NCBI GenBank assembly: GCA_034687125.1 | Contig: JAQGBZ010000296.1 | Location: forward strand, 1 to 64,000 | Direction of reading: 5' to 3' | DNA length: 64,000 nucleotides | From: Neelides folsomi | Taxonomy: Eukaryota > Arthropoda > Collembola > Neelipleona > Neelidae | Shown: in pieces, positions 26,301 through 39,498 of the stretch | How positions within the stretch are numbered: the first letter of the stretch is position 1 | Layout: every line of letters starts with the position of its first letter | Made by a program: the position numbers and the translations under genes | Notes under the pieces: generated by a model | The model's database searches: none | Told to the model about the DNA's origin: nothing | What the model saw: the letters and a program-made list of their open reading frames with translations, nothing else

Positions 26301-28200
26301 ATCGATTCTCAACAACTTTCCATTTTCATTCAATATACAATTTACTACCCCATATACAATAAATGCATATATAAAATGCATAATATAAATATACACTATA
26401 GAGTACAATATAAATCCATATCCATTTATCCATCAATGTACTGCAAGTGCACTTCAATCTCTAAACCTTAATACATCCCTTAATTGCGTACTATATGCAC
26501 TTATACTCTATACGGACACTTTTACACACATTAACCTAAAGATAAACTATACAGCTATACAGAATGTATGTATGTTTGAAGTATGAGCTGTATGAGTATC
26601 TCTCCTATATATAGGTAGTATTAAATCCAATGGTAATTTAGTGAGGTTATAATTCATACATATGGCTATGGTACACTGCATTGCTATTGCAAGCTTATAG
26701 AGAGGAATAATAATAATAAGTCAAATAGATAAATTCATATATAAAATATACATTGTGAACGTCCCATTACTCTGATCCACTCTTAGAATCGCTTAAGTGA
26801 AGCCGAGTTGTAAAAGAAGGCGACTTTTTGATGGATGGCCCTACCACTACTCTTGTGAATAAACCCCGGGAGTACTCCAGTACTTTTCCCCTTTTATCCT
26901 CCCAACGTTCTCGAGTGACTCTTCTTTCACGGCTTCCAATGATGATGTATGAAGAGACGATTTTGGATTGGAAAGCAAATAAGGAACGTAATATGAAAAA
27001 GCGGGGACGGAGGGTGGCGGAATTGTATGAAGACTCAATATGAAGAGAAAGAGAAGGTAAAAGGCATTTTCCCTCCTCTACACAACTCTCTTCAAAGGTC
27101 TCAAAAACTGGGGGGAGAATTTGTGGTTGAAGTCTCGAGAGCTTTCAATTTCAATTCAATTGCCTCTCATTTCCGCTTTTACCAATTCAGCGACTTCACT
27201 TAGAAAAAAACCGTCCAGGGAAGAAACGCTACGAAGGTCTGATCATCAACCAAGGAGGGAATGTGCGGACGACTGTGGATATTTACCAAAAGGAGAAGAC
27301 CATTAATTCTTCAAATGGTGATTATGTTTTTGAAAAGAGAGAACTTTTGCACCTCTTCCACCCCTCTAATGGCCCTTCGCCCTCGGAAAACAAAATAAGC
27401 AGAATATTGGGAACGAAGGGGTAATTTACGGCCTTTCTTCTCCCCCATACATTATCTACTCTTTAAAACCCACAAGTCTCTTACTCGACCATATGGATTC
27501 TCTTGGGTCGATAAATCTTTAATATTCCAATGTCATCCTTTCTTTAAGTGACTCACGATCGGTTTCATACAATTTAACCCATTTTTTATTCATTCTCACA
27601 TTTCTATTAGCGCTAAGAGGGGTTTCCAGATAAACCGATCACAATTTCCCAATGGCCCCATATTTCAATTTCTTATCTTCCATAAAAGTAAACTTCATTG
27701 GCATCTGGAGGAAAGGGGTGACAGCAGGTAGGAAGAGTTTTCCTTCCCTTCATGCTAGAAATCAGTGTTTGTACCTGAAACCATTACCTGTACAGCCCTA
27801 CCTGGCTCAATGAGAATCACCAGAGAAATACCTGTTGGATGTATGTATTGAGAAAGTACATGAGGAATCTGAAGAAGGTTTGACGGCGCTTCGTACGCAC
27901 AGGTACTTTGCCCTTAGGCGAAAGGATTCATTTTGACATTTAATCTTCAATGTGGTAAGGGGAAAGAATTTCTTAGTGGCGCGGATTGATCAGACCAAAT
28001 TAATATTTTGAATACATACAATCAACTACAATAGAATTGCATATAAATTTATAGATTTATCAATTTGCGAATTCATCAATTTATCAATACAAACCAGTTG
28101 CTCTTTCTCTGTTTAAACTATAGCGAAAAACTAAGATTCAGTTGAAGACTTGAAGTGAAATAATGGAGAAATAATTGGTAGAAATAAAAATAGTGCCAAA
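23340..28200. other. Intergenic or 5' regulatory region between divergent Frizzled and BTB-BACK-TLDc genes
   Basis: The two genes point away from each other, so both 5' leaders and promoters should lie here. Composition is AT-rich to about 26 kb and clearly less so at about 26.1-27.9 kb. A minus-strand donor-like CAGAG|GTACAT near 25745 could belong to a non-coding Frizzled exon, but this is a guess. No coding exon was recognised. Confidence 0.4.
23397..23455. repeat. 26-bp direct tandem duplication
   Basis: The unit aagtgtatgtttattaatgt plus taatgt is followed by a second copy with one change (tct for ttt) and a partial third (aagtgtaa). It lies upstream of the Frizzled start. Confidence 0.8.
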
Positions 28201-31200
28201 ATGGGTAGCAGGAATTTGACATCTGACCGAGGGATCATCCGATTGCTCTCCGACCTCCAGAGCCTCCTCGAAGATTCCAACTCCGCCGACCTCGTGTTCT
28301 TCGTAGGAGGGAAAGAAACACCTTTCCGGTCCCATTCCTTCCTACTTCGAAATCGGTGAGTTGACTGAGTTATCCGCATATGAGAAGCAGTTAATTATCC
28401 AATGAAAAACAAACAAGGGAGAGATAATGCACTGTTAGTTCGTTCCTCAACTTCGTCAATTGATTTACTCCCTGAGGAACTGACAAGGGAAAACCAGAAG
28501 GTGATTACGTTGAGGGCAAGAAAAGTACAGGCAAAATCCTTCCAGAATCACCATAATAGACCATTAGCGTATAAATATATACACTTCAAGGACTTGAGTT
28601 TTTTCAAGTGTCTAAACGACTCTTTTGTGTTCTGTCCATTCAGGTGCAAATCATTCCGAGGAGAGACGAGATTCCCAGATCTGAATCCTGACGTATTCCA
28701 GAGCTTCCTCCATTACGTCTACACCGGAAAAGTGAATTTCCCTTCCCCCTTCCTTTTTAATGCTCAAATTACATTTTATGATCTCATAAAATTATTATTA
28801 AAGTAAACATATGACTTGTAGTGTACTTGTACATATGATATGTAGTGCAATGACGCGGTTCAAATGGTCGGTTTAAGACCGACAGTTTAATTTAGACCCA
28901 ACACGCACGGAAGCCTTAACAGCTTTATCAACCCTGAGCTGCGTTTGACGAGAGATTGGCAGGGGATGAGGGAAAGGGATGATTGAGAGGGAGAAAAAGA
29001 AGACGGTGTCATACTGACGGTCCTAACAATGTAAAAGGGAGGGAATGATGAAATCACCCGGGTCCTCCTTTTGTATAATTTCTTCCTGTGGACGACGCGT
29101 GCACAATGTCAAAGGGAACTAGTGGAGGGTTCCGCGTTTAGACAGAGAGATGCACAGGGAGAGGAGAGACGAGACACAGAAGGGATCACCCCTTCCACTA
29201 GAGGATTACGACCAGATTTGCGAGATATCCCATATGCTATTCTTCTTCTACCAAAGAGAGTATGGTATTAGATATATAGTTCTCATTATATGTTCCCCTT
29301 TCCACCCCTGAATTCCTTCTTTCCTGTACGGAGATATTTTTATATTGATTAAAACGTGTCACTTGGAAAATTCCTCAGCCTTATTTTCCCCTTTCACAAC
29401 AATACAATGACTTCTATTATAACTTCACCCGTCTTCTAACATTTGTATTTATATTGACAAGAACAAGAGCAGAAATGCTGAAGAAATATAGAAAAATTAT
29501 ATAGCTAGAGCATAGAAGAATTGTATACCTAGTTATATAGTAAAGAATCTTAGTTGTGCTTATTTACAATTTAGAATTTTTTAACATATCATTTATACAG
29601 ATACACGCGCTAATGGTATGTATACGTAAGGAAGCGTATTGTCAATCTGGTGCATTTCTAATGAGCGTAACGATGAAGCTCTAAACAAAGGAAATGTTGG
29701 TAGGATAAGAATGCAACTGTTGGGGTCATGGGTTAAGTGCAAGAGGGATTTGTTCTATGGAATGAATGAGAACAGGAGAATCTGGAGATATAATTTAATT
29801 TTCTTTTCTATTTCCAATAGTTATCCGTAGATGAGAATGGAATCTTTGAGCTCTTGTGCGTCTCCTGTGACTTTGGAATGGATGACTTGAAGGAGACATG
29901 TATGGAGATCTTATGCGGGAACCTTGAACCGACCTCAGCCTGCAGTTTGCTCACAGCGTCGATTGGATCCAAAGGGAAGGGGCGAAAGGGACTTGAACAA
30001 ATTATCGACAGGTGTATTGCCTTCATTGGAGAAAACCCAAGTGACTGTCTCCAAACTCCCGGATTCCTCTCGCTGCCAATGGAGAGTCTTGTTGCCATCA
30101 TTTCTTCCGATCAAGTACATTCCTCCTTCACACTCACTCCTAGTGAATGAATGTAGATACTTAATACAGAAATGTATAATAGTTAGAGCAAACTATGTAG
30201 TTAGTTAGAGCAAAGGAATTGATTGTGCGGCAATGGATTGGAGTAAACACGTGTAGATGTTGACGAATGATCGCAAAACTTTTCCCTGCATTACAACCAA
30301 CCACCACCTATTATTGCAGTAAAGAGACTGCACAGAACTCACTCTATTAACCTTTATTAGGTGGATATTGTAGACATTGTGAGATTTGTGAAAAACATTG
30401 GAAGTTGGAAATACTTTAGTTGGAAATACTACTTATATGTTACATGTATTAACTATATACAGATGTACGAGTACTTGTACTTTAGTAAGTTGGTCTTGAT
30501 ACGATGCGGTCCAAGTTCTATCAACTATGTAACTTATAATATATCAAAGCCCAATGGAGTTTTATCAGCAAGGCGAAATGCTTACACTGCTATTTATAAC
30601 GGATCTAAAATGAACGTCGTAAAGAGATCACATTTAGATTATTTACTAAATGGTTTGTAATGTGTTATCTAATATTTGTCTCAATGTACAGAGAAACGTA
30701 TTTACAATGTACTTACTTTGGTTGTTCACTATTAAACAACTTTGTAAATGTAAATAGTTTTTGAAGTTAAAAAATATTAAACTGTGGGAAAATGCATTAA
30801 CTCGAGATAATTTTTTTAATATGAGGCTTACTAATAAAGGGTAATTTAATATATAGTACAAAAATAAAGTATTTACAAAAGTATGTTATGTGTATTAGGT
30901 TAGTTTAATATGATATGACTTGAATGACAAAATATATTTAATGGGTTATTTAATAAAAATTATTATTTTTTATAGTTGTGCCTGGAAGAAGAAGAAGTTT
31001 GGCGTTGTGTTCTCCGCTGGGCTCAATACAAAGGCGGAGTGGAAACTCATGTGAGCAGATGGACAGAAGACGAACGACTCAAAGTGGCCAAATTTTTATC
31101 TCCTGTCATTTCCCATGTTCGGCTCCTTCTCATCGGTATGACACGAAATGGGGAGAAATTGTGCAGCATGTTAAATTTGCCCAATTATAGATTCGACCGT

Positions 31201-32679
31201 ATTTGCTGAAGAAGTTGAGCCAACTGGATGCGTCCCGATGGCTTTATCTCTTGAGGTTCGATTTTATTCAATCTCAATGCTGAAAGAGAAGCCGCTTGTA
31301 GTTTTTTTCTATAGTAAATTTTTCCTATAGTGAAATAGTGATAGACATTTGAGTCCTTGCAATTAAAGTCCCATTAACGCTTGGGTTGTTTTAATCGGAG
31401 AAATTCGTGGGTGTTTCCTAACTTGCACTTTTCTTCTCTCCCACGTAGCGGTATCGTTTCGCAGCTCTGCCTCATCAATTCCAAGTGCCGTCGGATCCTA
31501 GACTCAACCCAAGGAACTCTCCAAGACTTTTCCAAGCATCTTCAATCATTACGAATGAGAGGATTGGACTCGGACGGAAATTGAATGAGTGGTTCGGTGG
31601 TTCAAATAAACAGTCCTGGAGATGCATTTACCGGGCATCTTTACATGGATATGGGGCGGAATCGTTTCACAATCATTGTGATGGTTTTGCTCCAACTTAT
31701 GTTGTAGCTCTTATTCAAAATGTAAGCAATTTAAAGTTTTTACAAATTAAATTAAATTAAGCAATTAACTATATTAAATTAAATTAACCATAAAATATAT
31801 TAAACATTATATCTATACCTGAATATAAACTTTGCAATTGAAAGAAAAAACCTGTATTATTGAATATCGAGATTTAAAATAAAATGATTTTTATTTTTAA
31901 GACTAAATGGATTTGTGGCGGATTTTCCGATGTGCCTTGGACCAGATCTAAAACTCCGAGATATGCTGCTTCATCAAAGGCCTTTTTATTCTGCTACGAT
32001 GGGAATTCTTCAGCCAGTAGGTCCGAGCCTTCAAAGTTTCCAATTGTGAAGAAGCACTTTGCTCTCTGCCATGACTCAAAGTAAATTGAAATTGATATAA
32101 AGGGATTCGGTTGTGTAGGATCTTTAAGCCTTTGTAACAAACCTGACAAACTGGCTATGTACAGTATTTAGTATTTCCTATATATATTTGCTATATTTCT
32201 TATGTGTGCATTCTATATTTCCTATGTGTATTTATTCTATTTCCTATGTGTGTTTGAATGAGACAGTTTAATGCTACTACCAAGCAGGGATTTATGTCCT
32301 GTGAGGTAGTGAAGAATTGGCTTGCGATTAGTTAGCTGGACAGGAACAGGGGCTAAAAGGATTTTTGGGGGTTTGTAGTAGCGGACCAATATTCGGGGCA
32401 GGAGCGGATTTGTTCATTTCCTCAATGTGTCACCTCAACAGTGATTCTTACTCGAATCTCCCACATTCCTATGAGTGTGAGTCGGGTAACGAGTTGGCGG
32501 AAGTAAATGTCCTCACGCCGTCTTACAATTTCTCTATTTCCGACTATGAGGTAAAAACGTCTCTGGAGTCGACAACATCCACAAATTCAATACTTTTGTT
32601 CTTTTTTAAGGTATTTGTTCCTTTTGACTCTTCGCCCTCGGGTTCGGGAAATTCCACAACTGCCACAACTTCTTATTGA
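28201..32679 (+). CDS. BTB-BACK-TLDc domain protein
   Basis: Exons: 28201-28355, 28644-28731, 29821-30114, 30976-31135, 31191-31255, 31449-31721, 31902-32080, 32379-32550, 32611-32679, giving 484 residues. The N-terminal 140 or so residues form a BTB/POZ fold (SADLVFFVGGKETPFRSHSF, FPDLNPDVFQSFLHYVYTGK, CVSCDFGMDDLKETC). A BACK-like helical segment follows (LCLEEEEVWRCVLRWAQ, then a P-V-I-S-HVRLLLI helix). The C-terminal third is a TLDc domain (QSWRCIYRASLHGYGAESFH, APTYVVALI, WICGGFSD, KAFLF, SGPIFGAGADLFI, ISDYEVFVPFD). BTB-BACK proteins are often Cullin-3 substrate adaptors, and TLDc domains are linked to V-ATPase and oxidative-stress proteins, so a Cul3 adaptor role is inference. The acceptor chosen at 32378 (TTTGTAG) keeps the TLDc frame; the alternative AG at 32359 gives an immediate stop. 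A poly-A signal AATAAA lies at 32699, 20 bases past the stop. Confidence 0.88.
32160..32255. repeat. Degenerate tatttcctatgtgt repeats in intron
   Basis: Several imperfect copies of tatttcctatgtgt/tatatttgcta occur in the intron between 32080 and 32379 of the BTB-BACK-TLDc gene. Confidence 0.5.
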
Positions 32680-35600
32680 ACAAACCTTCATCTTATACAA
32701 TAAATACAAAAATCACAAAATCATAGTATTTTAAATATGTACAATAACTACAAATCACAAATGTGAAAATTTTTATTAAAATAAAATAACTGATTGCTCA
32801 TCTTGTACCATATACACTTAAATTTAAATTCTTTGCAAAAATAGCATTGATACACAGCCATATTTAACTGAAATCTTTGCATATTATTTATACGTTGTAT
32901 GTACTTTAAGATTATGCAATTTGTTCTAATAATGAATTAGAACAAATTAACTAACAATAACAAACTAAAGATCTTAAATATGAAAATATGATCTATTGCA
33001 TTTTTAAAATTATTATCAGTATTCTTTACATTATAAGTATGCAATTGTAGGTACAAAAGTGATTAATTTAATATCAAAGTTAAACACCCCTATTACACCT
33101 AAAATGTAAAAAAACAATGGGAAGGTTGAACCAACGAGATGACCACCGCATTTATCCCATTTATGAACCCACGATGTTTACTCTTGAACTCTAATAAAAG
33201 GAGTGAAATCCAAGTCCGTGGAGAGATTCGTGTCATGATTCTCATTTCCTTTTTTGCAATTCTACAAATGTACAAATATTATATCCACTGTACTTCCTTC
33301 GCCTACTTGCATGTTCCCAATCTTTGAAATCTCCAACTGTCTCATCTCAGTCATCTCATTCCCTTCTCATCTCACCAACTCACCATAAGTATAAATATTC
33401 TTAACCATTGTCAGAATACATTTTATACACACTACATAGAATTATAAGAATCTGTGCTATTCTTTACACAGAGTTATGAAGGGAGTACTTTCAGCTCCCA
33501 CATTACTAAACATTATTCGGAATCTCTCTTTCCTTCTCTCTTAATACTCATACTCAGACGAGTTCTTTTGCGACTTTTACATCAAGACATTTATTATTCC
33601 AAGACTTCTTCTAATACCCTTATTAAATATAAAACTTCCTTAAATATTCCTACTTAAACTTTAATGTTCTCCCTTTAATATTCTTCCTCTAATATTCATC
33701 ATTTACTCTTCCTCAAATACTCTTTCTTTGACATCCTTCCTTTAAAACTCTTCCTTTAATATTCCTCCTCTAATACTCTTCTTCTACTCTACAATGAATT
33801 CTTCTCCATAAGAGCTATAAAGATGGGATTCTGTATGAAAATATGCATTAATAAAAATGCTGTTAAATTAATTAATTTAAATAAATAATTAATTAACTTA
33901 AATAATTATCTGTCGGAGTTAAAGGATGATAATAATGATTATTAAGGTGAAAATGATGCCTGTGAAAACGATGCAATGACTGACAATGAGTGAGATCGTA
34001 GTTTGATATAAAATGTTAAACAACAAGAGACCTCTTTGGGTAGTTTTCAGAGTGAGTGAAAGGGTCATACGCCTGGATTGTGCACATTGGTGGAGTAAAG
34101 AAAAGGGTTAGTTCAATTCAACAGTTCCCCGAGCGAAACGAGGAGAGAAGAAGTGAAGAGAGACAGTTTGGGGATTTGGATTCTCTCACTTTTATTACAC
34201 CGAGAGGATCCCTTGACTGCCCTCATTTACCTCCACCGGACACTTGACTTACCTGTGAATGGGCAAAAGAGAGGACTTGAAGAGCAATTAAATCGGGAGA
34301 ATATCAAAGGTACCTGTCAAACCCCTCCCTGTCAAATTCGGCATCCGCACCCTTTCTTCCCATATGTAGCATTTCTCTCCCAGACCCATGCATCTCTCAT
34401 GCTCGATCTCCGTCTTAAAAAGATCCGCAACAGACAAACCCGTTTATTCCATGTATCATACCTAATACCCATGGACCAATATCTTTACAGATCTCTAATT
34501 ACGCAGTTTGATCAAGCCGGTTGAACACCTATTTATTATATTCATTAAATGATTTAAATGTCTATTGAGAATATTCATTTTAGCTAAAACTTAGAATTAA
34601 ACCATTGAGGGTTTTATTTAAAAATATGGATTTTAAATTTAACTGGAGTTGGAATAATATTGTTTTTCAAATGTTCGTTTGACATGAGGAATTCAAGATG
34701 AATTTACCATTCGCAATTATGGAATCTTGGAACTTGTGCGTAATAGAAAATCCAATCTCACGTTTTTCTACCGCTCACCATATGCCGTTAGATTACGGAG
34801 CTATTTTCACATATGCTCTCCTATCTTCCTCCTCAATTCTATTAATAAAGTAAACCTTTCATTAATTGGATATACCTCTGGTTTAAATTCATTTTTACGG
34901 GTTTAACCAGGTGGATTGTTAAATTATAAATTAAGATTAAATATTGAAAGTGATCGATTGGTTCGATCAACTCTGAGCTCAGGTGAGAAAGTAAATTGGC
35001 TTCCTTTTACTTCCGATATTGAAAATTATTATTTTGATCATTTTGAGTTTCACTTTCTCTTACGGTTTTCTCACTCATTATTTTTAATGTTATTTTGTAA
35101 TTTGATACTTATTTAAACTAATGTTGATATCTATTCAGTCCATATTTATTTAAATGCCCCATTAGAATTGAAGAAAATTCTCAATCGCTTAATAAGGTTT
35201 CATATTTCATCATGCAGTAAATTAATAGTTATACAAGTCTTAGCCTCAGTTAATATTTTTTGCCAATTCACCATAAATGCTTCTAATTAAATTTATGTTT
35301 AATGAATTGATTAAATTTGAGCTCATAAGCCGGTAGTTAATTCAGATATATAATAAATGGCGGTGATCTTATTAAATTGTTGGCTTCCTTCTATTAGAAG
35401 AAAAGCTAAATCGAACTAATGATATTTACTTAATCATTATTTACCATTAATTTAATTTTGGAAGTAATTTGTGTTATTAAATTCTTACTACTGAATTTGG
35501 TTATAATTGTAATTAATTCTACTGGTTCGTCAATAAGTTTGAATTGAGATAGATTGTTCTTATGAACGATTTAAAAAATAGCAGTCTGTATTTGTATTTA

Positions 35601-37450
35601 GATATTTATTAATCATACGTTTAATCGGTGTTCAATTACAAAAAAACCCTATACAAATACTGAAATGCAATGACATTTTATTCATCGCTTTTGTGTATCT
35701 TTCTTGTTTACATAAACGTGTGTTCTTGAAAAGTGGAGCACCGTCGTTCAATCAGACAAAATCGAAGGGAATTTGGATGAAGTTAATATTGAAGTATTGG
35801 CCTATATATTTATGAACTTCCTTTATCGTCAATATTTAATCGAGCTTGTCCGACTAGCATGTATTATCAGCTCGTTATAATAATACTTTAACGTAGCGAT
35901 GTTCAACTTTCACAGACTTCATGTTCTAACAGAGTATTATTGAAAGGTGTCTGAATATGTAAGTACTCACAGCTTATATGTAAATAGTTACAATATTTAT
36001 AGAGATTAGATCTACAGGAGCAAAATAAAGTATAAAGCAAAGCACCTTATAAGTGCATGAAAACTATATTTTATTTATTCTGCAAATTCAATATAAAATT
36101 ATAGGAGGAATGGTATATTATTTAATCTATTTAATGTTGGCTGAATGAAGTTCCATTATCTGTGTTTTAAAGATAGACTCATCTCTTGATTTGAATATCT
36201 ATCACATAGTATTAATATAAATCATATTTAATACACATTATTACATACATTCGTATCAGTAATATATTTTAATTAAAGAATTGCCTATATCTCTACTTAT
36301 ACAGTATTTTTTATATAGGCTATTAAACATTATTTATATCTGACATTTGAAGATACGAAATTTTGATTGCAACATTATCAGAATTAAACATAAAAAAGTT
36401 TTTACTATATTTTGGCCCTTTCATCATTGAAAATTTTATCCATTTTACCCTATCGAAGGAAAACGAATTTTTCCTTGGAAATAAAATGATGAAATTGTTT
36501 TTATACACCATTTATTTTTACAAAACAATATGCCCCTACATTGTAATTGTAATTAAACTTCCTAGAACTGAAATGTACAAAACATGTAGAATAGCATTTG
36601 TAGATATAATTTTGTTATTATTTTCATATTTTCATAATTAACAAATAACTTAATGTTATTAGTAAATTGAAAAAATTATCAAATACGCCATACTTTTAAT
36701 ATCTACGTAGTTATGAACAAATAGGTAAATGAATATGGTGGTAGTAGATTGCTCTTTTAATAACTTGAATTGAATATAATGAGTGAGTGAGTGATGAGGA
36801 AAGCCAGACCATTTATATTTATACTGATATTTATCAACTGCAGACATTACTAGTAAATAAAATATAAACTTCTTATATAGAGTTTATATGGATTACCTTA
36901 TTTTAATAACCCGCATTAGTTAACTGATATATTGGTATTAATTTTAGTAAATGAAGTTTGAGATATATTCTCCATTGCATCGTATTTGTAAATATTTCAC
37001 AAGGTGACTGAAAACCTGCGTCGCTAAATCTTGTTTACGAAGAGATTACATTGTACGAAAGAGGAAGTCCATTTGGAATCCTTTCTAATAGTAATTTAAT
37101 GTAGCGGCACTTGGTTCAATTTACTAAACTACTTAATTACTCAGAAGCACTCATAGTGAAATCGTTATAATTTTCCCTTACTATTTCATTCATTTGTATG
37201 CATTATTTATTTAGTTATATATGTACATGCACATACATATTTAAGTACTGTATGTATTTATTTAAATACATAAGTGAGCATATTAAGTATGTATGTAAAG
37301 TAAATAATATATGTGTAATGTCATTATTAATTTATATTTTGCTTACTTGCAGGAATACTTACATACACTCCAGATACAAGTTGATATTATCGTTTCCGCT
37401 GAAAGGTCTTGACGGGATTGAAATCCGCTGGGTCAGCTTCATTTCCAGTC
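32680..37450. other. Intergenic / upstream region of the CREB3-like gene
   Basis: AT-rich, with a pyrimidine-rich repeat block at 33530-33790 and a less AT-rich stretch at 34030-34520 that might be a 5' UTR exon. An acceptor-like tttccag ends at 37448, two bases before the CREB3-like ATG, so an upstream non-coding exon is likely. No coding exon was recognised. Confidence 0.4.
33530..33790. repeat. Degenerate pyrimidine-rich minisatellite
   Basis: Runs of imperfect ctcttcctttaatattc-like units (about 14-17 bases) follow one another. On this strand the block is almost free of G. It appears to be a decayed simple-sequence array. Confidence 0.55.
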
Positions 37451-39498
37451 ATGAATTCACGTATGGATCACTTAGACATATTCCTCAACTCAAAGGAAAG
37501 CTACCTCAAGGATGACACCTTTGACATTCTCGACGTCGACGGAGTGAGTCAACAAAAATTTTTTCACCTCATAACCTCCTTTTGTAAAAAATACCTTTTT
37601 ATGTGAAATGTTTGTGATTTGAATACTTATTCCGATTCTGCATATTTCTAGATTTAACATTTTTTTGGTATTTACTTGAAATTAATATTTAAATTATGAT
37701 GCGAATTATAAGTAGAGTATTTAATATATTTATGTAATGTGTTCTAACAATAAATGTAATTGTAAGTGTTTGTAATATATTGTGTTAATATTTGAATTTA
37801 TTTTGCAGAATGGTTGGTGTATGGACGAAGACAAAATTTTGGAATCTATTCGATATGGAGACAAAATGCCAGTGGAAGTTGACTTAGAACTTGAAGCCTG
37901 TGAAGTCACGGCTGGTGAAATCGAAGTTGATTCTCCTGAAGAAATCTTTGGCTATGTGGCTGACGGTGATGGTGGGATGAGTCCTTGTTCGGCTTCTTCC
38001 GGCTCAACTTCTTCAGATCAGTATGAGGATCAGAATCATAACGTCAAGGTCGTGCAGCTCGTTGGAATTCTCCCCCCTGGAGTCAAAGCTATTCAAATAC
38101 TTCAAGATCAAGATGGGGAAATGAGCTTGGGCGAAACAATCTGTGAATCCTCAGGAGAGCAAAGTTCATATCAAGAGCTCAAACTATCGGGTAAGGTTTT
38201 TATGCATTTAATTACATAGACGGTTATGATGTTTTTTGAACATTTTACAATTTTATACTCTTTTTTAATTCTAGAGGAAGAAAAGAGACTATTGGCAAAA
38301 GAGCAAATCACCCTTCCTTCTCACTACCCCTTGACCAAGTACGAAGAAAGAGAACTGAAGCGAATCAGAAGAAAAATCAGGAATAAAATTTCCGCCCAAG
38401 ATTCCCGTAAGAGGAAGAAGGAATTTCTTGACAAGCTTCAACAAAAGTGAGTATTATTTTAATAAACTATTAATCCGTGCTTCTGCATTAAATAACAATA
38501 AATTATTGTCAATAATCCTATAAGAGAACTTGCAGAAATATTCAATTATATATCAAATATCTTATCCTTGAATATTTGAAATATTCAATCAAATTATTGT
38601 TCAAGAATCACGGTCACAATGTTTCAATTTACATGAGATTTACATTTAAAATGAAATAGTTTTTATTTTTCTTAATGTTAGATAAAATGAGTATTTAGAA
38701 GTAATAATTAATGTAAGTATGATCTTTCAGAGTTTCAGAAGTCGAAGATGAAAAAACTAGCTTGAGTAAAAAAGTTCGAACCCTTGAGTCTGCCAACCAA
38801 AAGCTAACCGCTCAAGTAAAAAGACTCCAAGCCGCCCTCACCAATGCGACATCTCAAAAAGGCACTTCCGGCAATGGGGGAAATAATCATATCCCAGCGG
38901 CAACAACGCTCCTCGTCCTCATCCTCTCACTTGCCCTCGTTGTTCTCCCAACAATGCAGAACAAGAGCAAGCAAACAGAGATGGAAAACGCAATTATTTC
39001 TGCGTTTGAGGATTCGAGTCCAAATACTTCCATTGTTGGTAAGATAATCCATAATACAAAGCATCTTTCTTAGTTAAATCGTAAATAACATTTTACTTTA
39101 TTTACTCTATTATTTACGTTGTAAAAAACCTTTTGTAGACCTTAGTGAATAATAGACCTTGAAATTAATCAAAAGCTTAAATATTTATAAATCTAAAATT
39201 TATGACTTTGCGGCTCCATTAATGTTATCTTGTATTTATTTATTCAGGACGGTCTCGTACAATGATGGGAGTTGGAATGGCAAAGAAGATGGGTCCAAGT
39301 GCATCTCTTGAAGAAGAAGGTGACTGGAGCGAGGAGCCGTTGATGAAAATGCCACGGTTCTCCTTCCAACAACCTTCAACTGGAGGTGGAAGGCAAATGC
39401 AGCCACTTAAAGTGGCCATTGGCAATATTGGAAATCGGCGACCGCCAGCCAGTCGCTCATTTACCAATGTCATTGTCGATGAAAATATTGTAGAGTGA
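37451..39498 (+). CDS. CREB3-family membrane-bound bZIP transcription factor
   Basis: Exons: 37451-37543, 37809-38190, 38275-38446, 38731-39038, 39248-39498, giving 401 residues. An acidic N-terminus ([18 protein letters not shown]) acts as a presumed activation domain. The CREB3-specific lead [20 protein letters not shown] (159-178) is followed by [18 protein letters not shown] and the basic-region core [15 protein letters not shown] (195-209). The leucine zipper has L213, V220, L227, L234, L241 and L248. A single membrane helix lies at about 271-288 ([19 protein letters not shown]), as in ER-anchored CREB3/OASIS/CREB-H factors that are released by Golgi proteases. The tail after the helix has NKS and NTS sequons, fitting a lumenal location, but no RXXL site for site-1 protease. 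The start is the first ATG after an acceptor; Met 5 is an alternative. It is close to the CREB3 group and I do not assign a paralogue. Confidence 0.93.

Noticed and set aside
28402-28806. 134-codon plus-strand frame in the BTB gene
   Set aside because: Only 28644-28731 is coding; the rest is intron sequence open by chance, and the BTB fold is continuous only with the 28355/28644 splice.
34056-34524. Overlapping plus-strand frames in a less AT-rich stretch
   Set aside because: No family resemblance and no good acceptor/donor pair in either frame; possible 5' UTR but not supported as coding.
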